Shown: positions 49,068 through 60,622 of the stretch, piece after piece | How the letters are laid out: each line of letters opens with the position of its first letter | Numbering within the stretch: position 1 is the first letter of the stretch | NCBI GenBank assembly: GCA_031772625.1 | Contig: CM062820.1 | Location: 86,720,069 to 86,784,068 of the forward strand | Source of the DNA: Pinus tabuliformis | Taxonomy: Eukaryota > Streptophyta > Pinopsida > Pinales > Pinaceae | Length of the DNA: 64,000 nt | Reading direction: 5' to 3' | The notes under the pieces: model-generated | Seen by the model: the letters and a program-made list of their open reading frames with translations, nothing else | Told to the model about the DNA's origin: nothing | The model's database searches: none | Made by a program: the position numbers and the translations under genes

Positions 49068-50533
49068 ATGACAGAAGAGATGCAGAATAAGCTCAAGGAG
49101 AGCATTGAGACTGATATTCAAGCGCAAAATATAGTGAAGCAGATAAAGGAGGGGAAGACATGGAAGTTTTTTTCTCCGAGATGGATTCTTACTCTTTGGG
49201 AACCGACTCTATGTTCCAAAGTCATCTGGACTTAGGAGGCACCTTTTAAAGGAATGCCACGATTCTCCATGGGCTGGCCACCTAGGGCAGCATTGTTCTT
49301 TGGCATTATTAGATAGAGGATTCTTTTGGGAGAAGATGAGGGAGGATGTCGAGGAGTATGTACATACATGCATCATTTGTCAGCAGGACAAATCAGACAC
49401 CCAGAGGCAGGGAGGGTTGTTGCAGCCTTTACCGATTCCAGAGAGACCATGGATGAGTGTCTCGATGGAATTCATTACTCAGTTACCGTAGGTGCAGGGG
49501 TACAATGGGATCATGGTCATGGTTGATCGTTTTTCCAAGTATGTTGTCTTCATTCCAACGAAGATACCTTGTGGAGCCGAGAAGAATGCGGAGTTGTTCT
49601 TCAAGAACATAGTGAAGATCCGTGATTTACAGGCATATTTTGGACCACACTGTTCAAGCTAGTCGGGACAGAATTGTTGATGAGTTCGAGTTACCATCTG
49701 CAGACAGATGGGCAGACTGAGCGAATCAACGCATTGCTAGAGGACTACTTGAGACATTATGTGACATCTGATCAGAAGAATTGGCCTAAACTCTTGGATG
49801 TAGCTCAGTTCAGCTACAACATGCAGAAGAGTTCTACAATAGGGTATATTTCATTTGAGTTGGTGAATGGATAGTTGCCAGTTTCTCCTCACACTGTATT
49901 GATGAGAGGCTTCTTGAGGAGTCCTCATGCAAAGAAGTTCATGAAGGCTTGGGATGAGAATTTGGAGTTAGCATGGTAGCGCTTGCACAAGGCTGCAAGG
50001 AGAATGAAGAAATGGGTAGATAAGGATAGGCGGGATGCACACTTTAGTGTGGGAGATATGGTTTTTCTCAATATTACCGGAGATTAGTTTCAACCACCTA
50101 AGGGGACTGCGAGATCTTTGACGAGGAAGTATGAGGGGCCATTTCAGGTGAAGAAGCGAGTGGTGAAGGTTGCCTATGAACTGGAGCTTCCGCACCACAT
50201 GCATGCAAAAATCATGTTTTCCATATCATTTAGTTGAAGAAGTGTCGACTTTATGCAGGACATCCAGAGAGGGTGGAGCCACCTAGGGGAACAGCCATGA
50301 TTGTTGACAGACCAAATCTTATGTTGGAGAAGATTTTGGATCTTTGAACGACGAGACTTGGGAGTAACATGAGATTGGAATTTCTCCTTAGATGGAAGGA
50401 TGCATTGGAGGAGGATTGCTAGGAAATGGAGGACTCACTGTGGAGATGGAAGCGAAAGACTTCGAAGTACGACAAGAAGCTATGGAGGATAGCCAGATTG
50501 CCGAGGATGACAATGAATTTAAGCCGGGGAGAA
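49068..50533 (+). pseudogene. Gypsy integrase and chromodomain-like remnant
   Basis: Pieces in several frames: a finger segment (49300-49491, EYVHTCIICQQDKSDTQRQG, then PWMSVSMEFITQLP), core fragments (MVMVDRFSKYVVFIPT; the stretch at 49674-49874 with HLQTDGQTERINALLEDYLR), a GPF/Y-type part near 50130 (GPFQVKKRVV), and a C-terminal LEFLLRWKDALEED-like string near 50370, as in chromodomains. Many stops and frameshifts make it non-functional. Confidence 0.8.
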
Positions 50534-51683
50534 TGTGACGCCCACGAGTCATTGGTGCGTTCGGGTAAGTCAAGTGTGCCCACCCGTCATGTTTAACCGA
50601 GTTTTGGTGAAAGTTGGTGATGGGTGCACAACGGGTAGGGGACGAGCTGAGCGGATGGAACAGTGAGTTGGGCACGCCCAAACGAGGCGACGAGCTAGCT
50701 GGGCGAGTAGGTGAGCAACACGCGAAAAGTCATTTGGTGAAATGGCTAAGTGTTGAACACCGTGGACTTATATGGGTGGGTGGTTCCGTGTGTGGGCGCC
50801 CCACACCAAGTCGATGGGTTAAACTGCGGTGAAACACCAAAATTCGGGTCAGCTTGGCCATGGGCCGAAGCCCCCACTTTAGCAAGCCATCGTATAAACC
50901 AAGTCAGGAATTGGTGGCAAAGTGCATGAACGGATCATCTCACAAGTCTACGAAAAGGAGCTCTGTGTTGCAGGTCAAGCTGCCTTAGCAGCAAGCTGAG
51001 ATGAGTCCGCTTGATGGGCAGTGGGATTGAACGTAGAATGTAGTAGAGTCAGGTGGCGGAGTTACATGGAGCTCGGGCAGACTTGGCGAACAAACCGCAG
51101 GTCGCACCACTAGCTCAATAGCTAACCATGACGAGTTGAACGATGGTAACTCAGGTGTGGGAACTCGCGGGCAGGGCGACCCAGTGTATGGTTGTCTGCT
51201 GGTCGACACGACGAGCTACAGGTGGTGGTGAGCTGTGCGGACAGAGAGACGAAGTGCGGTGGGGTGGCACGAGCTATGGGCAAGTACGCCCATGCTGAAC
51301 GACGACAGAAGACATGACACAACATTTGGTAAAACGCAAGTTGGGTCTTGGGCAAGGATGAATGGTGTAGTGATTGGGTTGATGGACCGGTCGCGTTGCA
51401 CAACAACGATTTTTGTAAACTGTAAAAACGTCGGTCAAGTTCTTCTCCCGGTCATTTGTAAAGAAACAAAATTTTATTATAATTATTATTTGCATACTAT
51501 TAGACTATGTCTCTTGCTGGTTGAATGTTTTATTAATGTATTCTGCACATTAATGTTTTCACATGGTAAATAAGATGAATGTTAGGCGTAGTTCAGGAAA
51601 CATTTTAATAATGGAAAAAGTTAAGTGTTTCGCCAATGCTGCACATTGGACAATTCACGAAAAAAATAATTGGGAGCGTGACA
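50534..51683 (+). repeat. 3' LTR of the gypsy element
   Basis: Starts TGTGACGCCC after the purine-rich AAGCCGGGGAGAA and ends GAGCGTGACA. It is GC-rich compared with its surroundings. The ORFs on both strands are incidental. Confidence 0.88.
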
Positions 51684-53432
51684 ATAGCAGTGTTATGCGA
51701 AGTTTTCAAACTTGATGGCCCACACTAGACATTGCGAAAGAAGAATCTGACAAGGAGTTGTCTTTGTTGCCATTCCTACCATTCCTGAGATGTCACTTTA
51801 GCTTTTGTCATTGCCACACCAAACAATCACTTCAGTTTTTATGATTGTTACATCAAACCCTGCATGTTCAAAATTGGCCTATCTTTTAGTGCTTTACCTA
51901 AAATAAACTCTTCATCCCTTGTCCCTCTATGTGATTGGATGTTGATTCTTGTGGTCGAAATTGGATCCTTTCTGTCACGCCCCCAAGCCTACGGTAACTT
52001 TTTTTTCGTGCCCGGCAGGGTGCGGCACCACCGTGTACGTTCTTTTCGTTAATACTTGTACATATGGACTACGCCTTAACCGATATAAACATGCTTTAAC
52101 CGTTATCTTATAACCATATGAGAGCATTAATCTTCATAAACCATTCTTAACATTCATATGCAATTAAACCGAATAACAATTGCAAACAACAATGTAGAAT
52201 GGGAGGGGCAACTCCCGAACGAGTCCGCCCAAATAATCAATATATTATGAACCGTCAATAATACATCAATATACAAGTGTGCCGGGCAAAGTCCTCGGCC
52301 AACACTTAGAATCTTTTACAATATTACAACAAGGCATGAGAAGCCTTATACATACACAATTATGCACCTTTGCCTTATGAGCGGGTACCCGCCCGGGTCA
52401 CCAAGACGCTCACACAATTCTGCACCCAACCGTGTATCCAACCCTCCTCAACCGTGACTCCTTCACACAACCTGAACCAAGAAATGCGAATCCTTCTTTA
52501 TTTCTTATGCGCATGAGGAATGCGCATTCCCTTAAGAACCTTCGCACTTTTCCCCTTGTCTTATGCGAAGAAGACTTGAGCGAAGTGTGATGGAGATAAT
52601 GAGCTCTATCTCCATCAATATATACGCTTCTTCCTTGTGTTTTAAGAGGGGTGTCCAATTCATGGCCGACTCCACTATTTAACACATAAGCCCACGTATT
52701 ATATTATATTAAGTTATATTTTATTTAATTAATTCACATATTCGTATATGCTCTTACACCATCATACAATATGTTTACACATGTATTTAGAGGGGGTGTA
52801 CAGCCCCTGGCTGACCCCCATATCAACGCATGTATGCCCACGTTCACGCTTAAGTGTAAGTCGGCTTGCCTTATGCAAGTCTCCTCCAACGCATGGTATA
52901 AGTCGCTCTCATTCCATCGCATTGTTTCCTTAAGCCTTCGCACGTCCTCCCATGCTGTCGTCCATACATTTCTTTTCATCGCACTCATGGCTCGTATAAC
53001 ATCGCACTACGCTCGGCTGTATTGTCGCATTTGCTGCGCCCGTCCCTTGCACCTGCCTGTAGTGTGACCGCGCCCACGGTTCGCCCGCTCACCGTGCACG
53101 GGTCGCCCATGGGTCGCCCGCCCATCGCCGGGTCCGCCCATCGTTGGGTCCGCCCAAGTGTCGGAGGTTCGCCCATCCGCTCGTCGCACTGTCCGTCGTC
53201 GTACCAAAACGCGCCCGTCGTCGTGCCAAGGAGCGCCCGTCGTCGTGCACGGGGCGTCCGCCCATCGTGCACGCCTGCCCGAGACTCGAGGGCGTTACAC
53301 TTTCCCACACGAGATCGATGGTTCTTCATATTCTCTGATGCCATGGCGTGAGATAAGGGGCGATACGACTTCATAATCTTCAACCGCATGCCGTGAGATA
53401 AGGGGGCATTGACATGGCATCTTTTGTCCATA
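51684..53432. repeat. Repeat shared with 18007-18335, interrupted by a solo LTR
   Basis: 51684-51972 plus 53305-53432 match 18007-18335 in order. The interruption is the solo LTR below. The shared block lies right after the gypsy element here and after the peroxidase upstream in the other place. Confidence 0.85.
51973..53299 (-). mobile_element. Solo LTR of a gypsy element
   Basis: 1327 bp from TGTCACGCCC to GGGCGTTACA, flanked by CTTTC on both sides (51968-51972 and 53300-53304). The empty site survives at about 18210 (GGAACCTTTCCCAC). On the minus strand it begins TGTAACGCCC and ends GGCGTGACA, the same style of ends as the nearby gypsy LTR, so it is placed on that strand. Its 53000-53290 part is very GC-rich with GCCCATCG and CGTCGTGCC repeats. 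The ORFs there are by-products. Confidence 0.92.
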
Positions 53433-54826
53433 ACGATTAAAAATTGTCTAGGAATTATATTTTAAAATTAGAATCACTTTGATGAAATGTGAAAATTTTG
53501 CTATCTAGGAATTATATATTAAAATTAGATTCACTTTGATGAAATGTGAAAATTTTGCTATTTAGAATTCTGTTTTGAAAATTTTAATGGTATTTCAAAT
53601 TTTGTATTAAAAGTATTATTTATATTAATTTTTTAGAGGATTTATGTTTTTTTAATAAATTTGTTTGACCCAATTTATAAAGTCAAAACTTTAAAATATG
53701 TTAATTAAATGTATTTTTAAATTATTATGATTGTTTAATAAAGAATATATATCTTAAAATCATTTTCATTTTATTAGTTTCTTTGAAAAAGCTAAAATTT
53801 GTTTTTTTAATCTATTAACATTAAAAATGACAACATTAACCTAGTGTCTAAACAATATCCATTAGAAAAGTAATATTGGGGAATTTTATTCTAATTAATA
53901 ATATTTATAACAATATTAATTAGAATTAATTATTTAACATCTTTTTACTTAATTAAATTTAATATAAATTTTTAATATTTGTTTTCGGATATATATATAT
54001 ATATATATATATATTATTTTAATTAAAAAATTATAAAACATGAATAATTTCATTTTCATTATGTTTCCTCTATTTGTTGTGAATATCACAATTTAATATA
54101 AATTATGTGCCCTCTATTTTTTTATAAATATTATAACTCAATATAAGTGAAAAGGATAAAAATATTTCTCATTTACGATAAATAAAATATTTTGATGTCC
54201 ATGTAAAATAATATAATTTTATATCGACTTTACAAACATAAAATAACACAAGTAAAAGAAAATCATATATATAAGATAAGATATATAATTTTTATATTTT
54301 ATAGAAATATTTCAATATATAACTCAAATAAATTATTTGAATACCCATATTCACTAATTTATTTCCATATCAACTTCATATATATTTATATAAAAAGAAT
54401 AAAGAATATATATTTTGATGTTGATTATAATAAAATATTCAGTGCCCACAAAGAAAAAATAATTGAAAGAGGAAAAAAAAATTACTTATGGAAGAAAAAG
54501 TGGAGATGGGTAATTTATTCAATTCTTAATTTAGCGTTAATATGTTACATTTAAAAAATATTAGTAATAATAAACAATTCAATGTGTATCATAAGCAAAT
54601 ATTTCAATATACAAGGCTAAACAATATTGATGTCTATTTAAAAATATATCACTAATAAAAAAATATTTTAGTCTGGAGAATGTGGGCTATAAATATGATA
54701 TTTCAATGGTCATGTCAAGTGAAATATTTGAATGTGGTATATGTATATCCATAATAAACATCAAAACACTTCTAAAATCTAAAAAGTCATAAAAAATAAC
54801 TAAATTATAACTAAATTTTTAATTAT
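53433..54826. other. AT-rich stretch without gene
   Basis: Very AT-rich, with a short duplicated block (TAGGAATTATAT..TTAAAATTAGA at about 53450 and 53507) and a TA run at about 53988-54014. Nothing coding is visible. Confidence 0.7.
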
Positions 54827-54840
54827 TATTATAATTATTA
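54827..54840. repeat. Probable LINE target duplication, 3' side
   Basis: TATTATAATTATTA here and at 62314-62327, immediately outside the LINE's T-run and 5' end. Low complexity lowers the certainty. Confidence 0.65.
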
Positions 54841-55219
54841 TTTTTTTTTCTATGTAAGGCTAATTCTATTAATAAAAACAAAAATATAATTACAAAGAGG
54901 CCCCGCCTCAACCATTGTCACTGGAGTTCATCAAGAAAGTCTAAACTGCCCCAGATTTGGGGAAACCAGTTTGACATGGCAAAAAAACCAAACATATATC
55001 CCGAGACCGTCACCAAAGGAAACCCATACATAAGACCTGGATCCATGTTTTAAAGAAAAAACCAGAAGAAGATTCAACACAGCACCATCGGATGCGACAG
55101 CAAAATGACAAACCCGCTGATCGTTCATACAAACAGCAAAAACAACAAGTGATTGGACCAAACCCATCAGCAGCAGAAGTCCGAGTTGGCTCGTGGGTGG
55201 CAATGGATGCCACGTGGCA

Positions 55220-56296
55220 TCATTTGTTATCATCCTCGTCAGGTGTCTCCTCGACAATGAGGTAGGTGTATCGGTCCCAGTCTTCATCCTCCGCCACCAC
55301 GTCACCTTTCACTATGCCACCTGGAGGCTCCCTTGCATGCTGGGTGCCACTTGAACTGCCAGCTAACTCCATCGTTATCGCAGCTCCGGCTGAGCTGCCA
55401 CCAGCTTGTTGAATGTCACCAGCGTGAGCTCCTTCACCATGCAGATGGCCATGCCTAACGCCCCTGCAATCATCCTTCGTGCTTTTCTCAGAACCACTAC
55501 CCACTCCCTGATTTCTCTCCTCCTGAGAAGGCGCTTCAGAATTTCTCACCTGGGCACTGTTCTGCTCATTTTCTTCAGAGAAAACTATAGTCACATTGGT
55601 AGTAATGATGGGCCTATTCAGGCTACTCTGGAACCTGAACTGGGTTGAGTGAGGGACGGAGCCTGGATGCAGAGGAGAAATTGCAGTGTGGAGCCAGAAA
55701 TCCCTGTGCGCAGCCATTGAGGCCGGCCCTTGCCCCCGTCCACTGCGCGTATGGGGATAGTGACTGTGCGGCGACCTGGGAGGAGGCGAATTCTCATGGG
55801 GATGAGGGGGAGAGGCAGGAACTGAGCTCTGCGCTGCTTGTGGGCGAGCGCTGCCACCGCGGGTGCCTCCTCTGCGACTCCTCATGCGGTGACGGACCAT
55901 ATCAGTGTGGTTGGAGTGCAATTCAGCTGGACAAGAGGTCGGGAAGGAGAACAGGTTGTGTACAGAGGGCTCCTGAGCAGGATTCAAAGGGAAATGCCTG
56001 GAATGGGAGTAATGGTGCCCATTTCCCAGGTCAATACAGCAGAGAAGCCAACATCGGCTCCCTGTGGCAGTTCTGCTACAAGAATTTCCAGCCTAAGGCA
56101 GACAGAGGCTGAGGGAAGGAGGATAAACAAAGGGTTCGAGAGGCTCCATCTTATTTCCAACTGCATTTGGAACTTGGCCTGAGGGGCCATTTAATGCTGC
56201 GTGCAGGCTGGCCAGGTTTCGTCTCAGGTGAGCTTGGAGTAGAGCGCTACCCACCGTCTTGTAGGTCCTAGTGCCGGCAGTCCATTGGGTGTCCAT
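55220..56296 (-). pseudogene. Third ORF of the LINE, unknown protein
   Basis: Starts at an ATG overlapping the ORF2 stop (TAATG, 56298-56294) and runs 358 codons with one in-frame TAG (56095-56093) at a position that would fit Gln. The first part reads MDTQWTAGTRTYKTVGSALL. The middle is Arg/Gly/Ser/Pro-rich (VRHRMRSRRGGTRGGSARPQ), and the C-terminus is acidic (VAEDEDWDRYTYLIVEETPD). I recognise no domain. It could be an accessory nucleic-acid-binding protein, or a chance ORF in a GC-rich 3' region; a second overlapping frame (55984-56190) is also open for 68 codons. No comparable third ORF is usual for plant L1 elements, which normally have two. Confidence 0.45.
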
Positions 56297-56298
56297 TA
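56294..56298 (-). promoter_or_regulatory. TAATG stop/start overlap, ORF2-ORF3
   Basis: The ORF2 stop TAA and the ORF3 ATG share one base. UAAUG is the reinitiation signal known between ORF1 and ORF2 of the insect LINE SART1. Its function here is inferred. Confidence 0.5.
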
Positions 56299-59200
56299 AT
56301 GGTCTTGGATTTCACCCGCATCCGGGTGTGCTTCTTCCTCCTGAGCCATTTCATTCTTCACCATTTCCTTATACTCTAGTATCTGGTGTTCAGTGGCTAG
56401 TGTAGAGAGCGAACTTGTATGGAGATCCTTTTTACTTTCTACTCCTATATTTTCCAATAGGTCAGCTACTTTGTTTCCCTCCCGACGTATGTGCTTGAGA
56501 TTGATTGCCCTGTGGGAGGAGAGCTAGATTTCAATAAGTTTTAGTCGACTCGCCATTATCCAGTTGTTGCTCACTTTACTTGAGGTTGTTCCTTGCAAGA
56601 TTTTGTTGACCATATTTATAAGAATCTGCGAGTCTCCCTCTATAACAAGCGGGAATAGACCATCTTTTTGGGCTAAAATGAGTCCCTGCCATAATCCTTC
56701 TAATTCTGCCGAGTTGTTAGTGACCCATCCATTTGAGCCGAAGTAGGTTAGACGAGGAGTTCCCTTATGATCTCTGAATATTCCTCCAAATCTGGCCTTT
56801 CTTGGATTCCCTTTCGAGGGTCCATCAAAGTTTAGCTGGAGCATGTGACAGGGAGGAGGAATCCACTTATCTGGTGTCCTACTTTTTGCTTGAGTTTTTC
56901 CTTTGATTATCATTTCTTGATTCCACTGAAAATTCCAGTTTGTCCATATGGTTTGTTCCTGTGGGAGGGAGGGAAAGTCCTCCTTAGACCAATTTTGAAG
57001 AAGTAAAGTTTCTCTGATATTCTGACACACTGTGTTCCAAAGAGATTCCAAGGGCATAGATTGGTCCTTGAAGATTCACCGATTTCTTTCCTTCCAAATT
57101 GTTCACATGAGAAAACCTGGTATAAGCTTCCATAAGGAGTTTAAAAGCTTGCTTTTGAATGGGTTCCTTGCCCAGTTGCGAACAGTGGAGACAATATCGC
57201 CTTGTGTCCGTCCATCCTTTTGGCATCTAAAGCTAACCTTTTCCCAAAGCTTGTGCGCTAATGGACAAGAGTTCATAATATGCTAAGTGGTTTCCTCTTC
57301 TTGCTTACAATTAAGACAAAAGGAGGGGCCGTGGAAGCTTCTCTTGCGGAGATTGTCCCACGTAATGATTTTGTTGTGACATAAAAGCCAAAGAAAAGTA
57401 GAAATTTTCGGCCAAGTATTGGGGTCCCATATTTTATTCCAAAGAGGATCCTTCACAGTGTGTTCCTTCATAATGATGTGATATGCCTCCCTAGTAGTGA
57501 AGGTGCCTTTTTCCTCATAGCCCCATCTAAGAATATCCTTTTCCTCTGAATATTGTATTCTTCTCTTTGTTAATTCAGTACCAATAATCTGTTGAGCTGA
57601 TTCCTTTCCCTGTCTTAATATGTAGTCTGTGCTACGCCATTGCCTATTCCCTTGCATTGTGGAAGGAAGCCAGAAGTGCTTGAATGTGTCAGATGTTTGC
57701 AATTCCTGTTCCAGGATTTGATGAGGTAAGATTAAGTTCTTTAGTTTGGATTGCTGCTAGCATGAGTCATCCTAGAACCTTGCTGTATTGTCGTCCTTAA
57801 CTTCCCAGAAGCTATGCTAATGAATTAAGAGCTTGTGTTGCTTGGCCGCATTCCATATTAATGAACCTGGGTTGACTTCTGAAATTCAGATTAATTCTTT
57901 TGTAGGTCGAATGTTGGCATACTTTGCAATCCAAAGGGTGGCCCAAGGAGTGAACGACATAGTAAGCCATTTCCACCAATGCGAACGCCCATAACCACAT
58001 TGTTGTGATAAGGATCGCGCAGACCCATTCCTCTTGCAGACTTTGGTAGGCAAACTTTGTCCCATTTGACCAGAGCCCATTTGCATTTTTGTTCTGAGTT
58101 GCCCCACAGGAATGATCTATGTATACGTTTGATATCTTTGAGAACCCATTTAGGTGTAGATAGGATCGACAAGAGATACAACAGCATGGATTGGAGAACC
58201 GCCTTGATCAAGATGAGGTGGCTGGCCATATTGAGTGCCCTATGAGTCCAGGAGGATAGGAGAGCCTCTAGTTTTTCTAAGAGCAGCTTCCATGAGGAGT
58301 GTTTCAGAGTTGAGTCAGTCAAAGGAGCACCACGATACTTGGAAGGGAGAGCAGCAATTGAGAATCCAAGAATTCAAGCTATCTTAGCGTGGGTGACAGC
58401 GGGGGTATGAAAAAAGAATAATTGAGATTTGGCTTTGTTTATTTTCACTCCTGAGGCATTTGAAAAGTCCGACAATAGAGAATTGAATTTCGAGCTTCCT
58501 GGATTGAAGGGTGACTGAAAAGCATATTTTCGTCCACAAATTTCTTATGGGTGAAGGCGGGAGTGTTAGGAAATGACAGGCCCCTGAGTTTCTAGGATGA
58601 CAGAGCAGTTTCAATACTTTGGCCTAGACCTTCCGCCATTAACACAAAGAGGAAAGGGGAGAGAAGATCTCCCTGTCTGATTCCTGGGGATGGCTGGAAT
58701 GGTGAGGAGGGGATTCTAATGATCAAGACTAAGAAGAAAGAGGAGGAGACGAGACTCATGACCCAATGTATCCAAGTTAAGGAGAAACCAACGACAATTA
58801 GGGTATTTTGAATATGCATCCAACTTAAGCTATCAAAGGCTTTTGAGAGGTCGATTTTGAGGAGCATACTTGATCTCTTGGAGTGCTTCAGGGAATGGAT
58901 GATTTCGTGAGTTAGGATTATGCCATCCGTAATTTGCTTGCCTTCTACATATCCTGACTACTACGGTGAAATGAGAAGTGGTAGTAGCGGTTTGAGTCTT
59001 GAAGCTACGATTTTGGAAACAATCTTGTAGGTGACATTGCACAGGGCAATGGGCCAATATTTGTCGGGGGTGCTGGATTGAGCCTCCTTTGGGATTAGGG
59101 CTATGAATGTGGCATTCATAGCCGGAAGCATCCATCTCAATGTTCTCGATTCCTCAACAACCTGCCAGACTTCCATTTTAATTAACTCCCAAAAAGTATG

Positions 59201-60622
59201 GAAGAAATTGGAAGTAAACCCATGAAGACCCGGCGCCTTTCCCTCTTTCAGTTGATGTACTGCATTTTCCACTTCCTGTAAGTCGACCGGCCTAAGTGAG
59301 AGTTGGTTGTGCTCCTCTGCGATGACTTTGGGGATGTTCTTTGTGATTCTTCCTATAGCTTGTGTTCTGTCAACCTGTGGTTCTTGATGATCTTGCTTAA
59401 AGTAGTTGAGAAGTTCAAGTTCAATTTCTTCATGTTTTTCCACTCTTACCCCCTGCTCATTTTGTATGTGAGTGATATTGTTATTCATTCGACATTGGAT
59501 AGTGGTTCAGTGAAAATTTTTTGTATTTTTTTCTCCTTCCTTTAGCCACCTGATTCTCGATTTTTGCCTCCAAAGAGTTTCTTCTTGTTTAGCCCTTTCT
59601 GAAATTTGTGATTCAAGAGACTTTTCCTGTTCCGAAAATTCCTCTGTTCTGCCATCTTTGTTGATCCATTGTTGCAGCTGTTTCATATCTTGATCGGGAG
59701 CTATCTGAGCCTGGAAAATGTTACCAAATGAAGAATGGTTCCATTGTTTTATTTTACTCTTGAGGTATTTAAGCTTTTGTTGAAATTGGAACATTCTTGT
59801 ACCATTTGGTGGAGAGAAGTTAGTCTATTCCGAATTTACTAGCTTGACGAAGTCCGGATGTGTCATCCAAAAAGCCTCGAAGTGAAAAGGCCTACGGGTT
59901 GCGTTGCCTGGTTGAGACCATTGAAGAGAAATTGGCCAATGGTATGAACCTGAAAGCGGCAGTATTGAAGCTGAGATGTCTCCTCCTAAGTGGATTGCGT
60001 TGTCAGAGATTAAGAATCTGTCCAGGCGAGACGCAATCTGATGCGAACCTGCTCTTTTGTTATTCCAGGTATAAATTCCATTGTTGAATGGCATGTCAAT
60101 AAGCCAATTGCTTTGAATGTATTCTTTTAGATTATTACTTTCCTTGTCCAGTTTGTTCCTTCCTCCACATTTTTCTTCCATCTTGGTTATCATGTTGAAG
60201 TCGCCCCTAGTGATCCAGAGTGGGTGAGACCTATCAGCATTGATTGAGGAAAGGGTATTCAGAAGTTCTACCTTATGCATAGCCTCCTGGGGAAAATATA
60301 CATTAGTTAAGTGACCATGTATACTGGTTCCTGTAATGTGGAAAGTAGCTTGAAGGAAATGCTTGTTTGCATGTATGTTGTTGAGCTCAATGGTACGAGC
60401 ATCCCAGATGATTTCCAAGCCTCCCGAGGCACCAGAGGCATCTATTGCTGCTACTAGAATACCTGGCCAAACTTTTGCCGCAATTCGGTCTAGAGAGACG
60501 GAGTTGCATTTAGTTTCTTACAAAAAGAGAATTTGGGGCTTCTCTTGCTTTATCATGTTTTTAATTAGTCTACATTTCCCGGGGCCATTGAGCCCTCTGA
60601 TGTTCCATGAGATTAGCTTCAT
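56297..60622 (-). pseudogene. LINE ORF2: endonuclease, RT, zf-RVT, RNase H
   Basis: Starts MKLISWNIRGLNGPGKCRLI at 60622 (the ATG overlaps the ORF1 stop) with the apurinic endonuclease-like domain (GLEIIWDART.., WITRGDFNMI, SRLDRFLISD). RT follows: FIALIPKEA, KYWPIALCNV, LLKIDLSKAFDSLSW, SPGIRQGDLLSPFLFVLMAE. The metal-binding motif reads KFVDENMLF near 58530, where FVDD or FADD is expected. Then come a KDPLWNKIWDPNTWPKISTF zf-RVT segment and an RNase H (LQLNFDGPSKGNPRKARFGG, NNSAELEGLWQGL, VIEGDSQI, then HIRREGNKVADLL). Stops include 60520-60518, 59827-59825, 59509-59507, TAGTAG at 58963-58958, 58594-58592 and 56526-56524, with frameshifts near 58500 and beyond. It ends in frame at TAA 56298-56296. 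Confidence 0.88.
60619..60622 (-). promoter_or_regulatory. ATGA stop/start overlap, ORF1-ORF2
   Basis: On the minus strand the ORF2 start ATG and ORF1 stop TGA share two bases. Overlaps of this type allow termination-reinitiation in other LINEs and viruses. Its use here is inferred. Confidence 0.7.

Larger units (their letters stand above)
46906..51683 (+). mobile_element. Ty3/gypsy element, 5' truncated, gag missing
   Basis: Contains a 170-bp tail of the 5' LTR (46906-47075), a degenerate primer-binding site (near 47078), protease, reverse transcriptase, RNase H, a broken integrase, a chromodomain-like tail, a polypurine tract and a full 3' LTR (50534-51683). The gag region and most of the 5' LTR are absent, and no left target duplication remains. 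Domain order and the tail suggest a chromovirus. Confidence 0.88.

Noticed and set aside
52985..53431. 148-codon minus-strand ORF and overlapping plus-strand ORFs
   Set aside because: They lie in the GC-rich repeat part of the solo LTR, with low complexity and all frames open.
55645..56182. Plus-strand ORFs of 155 and 114 codons
   Set aside because: They lie antisense to the LINE ORF3 in GC-rich sequence. No domain or start context supports them over the minus strand.
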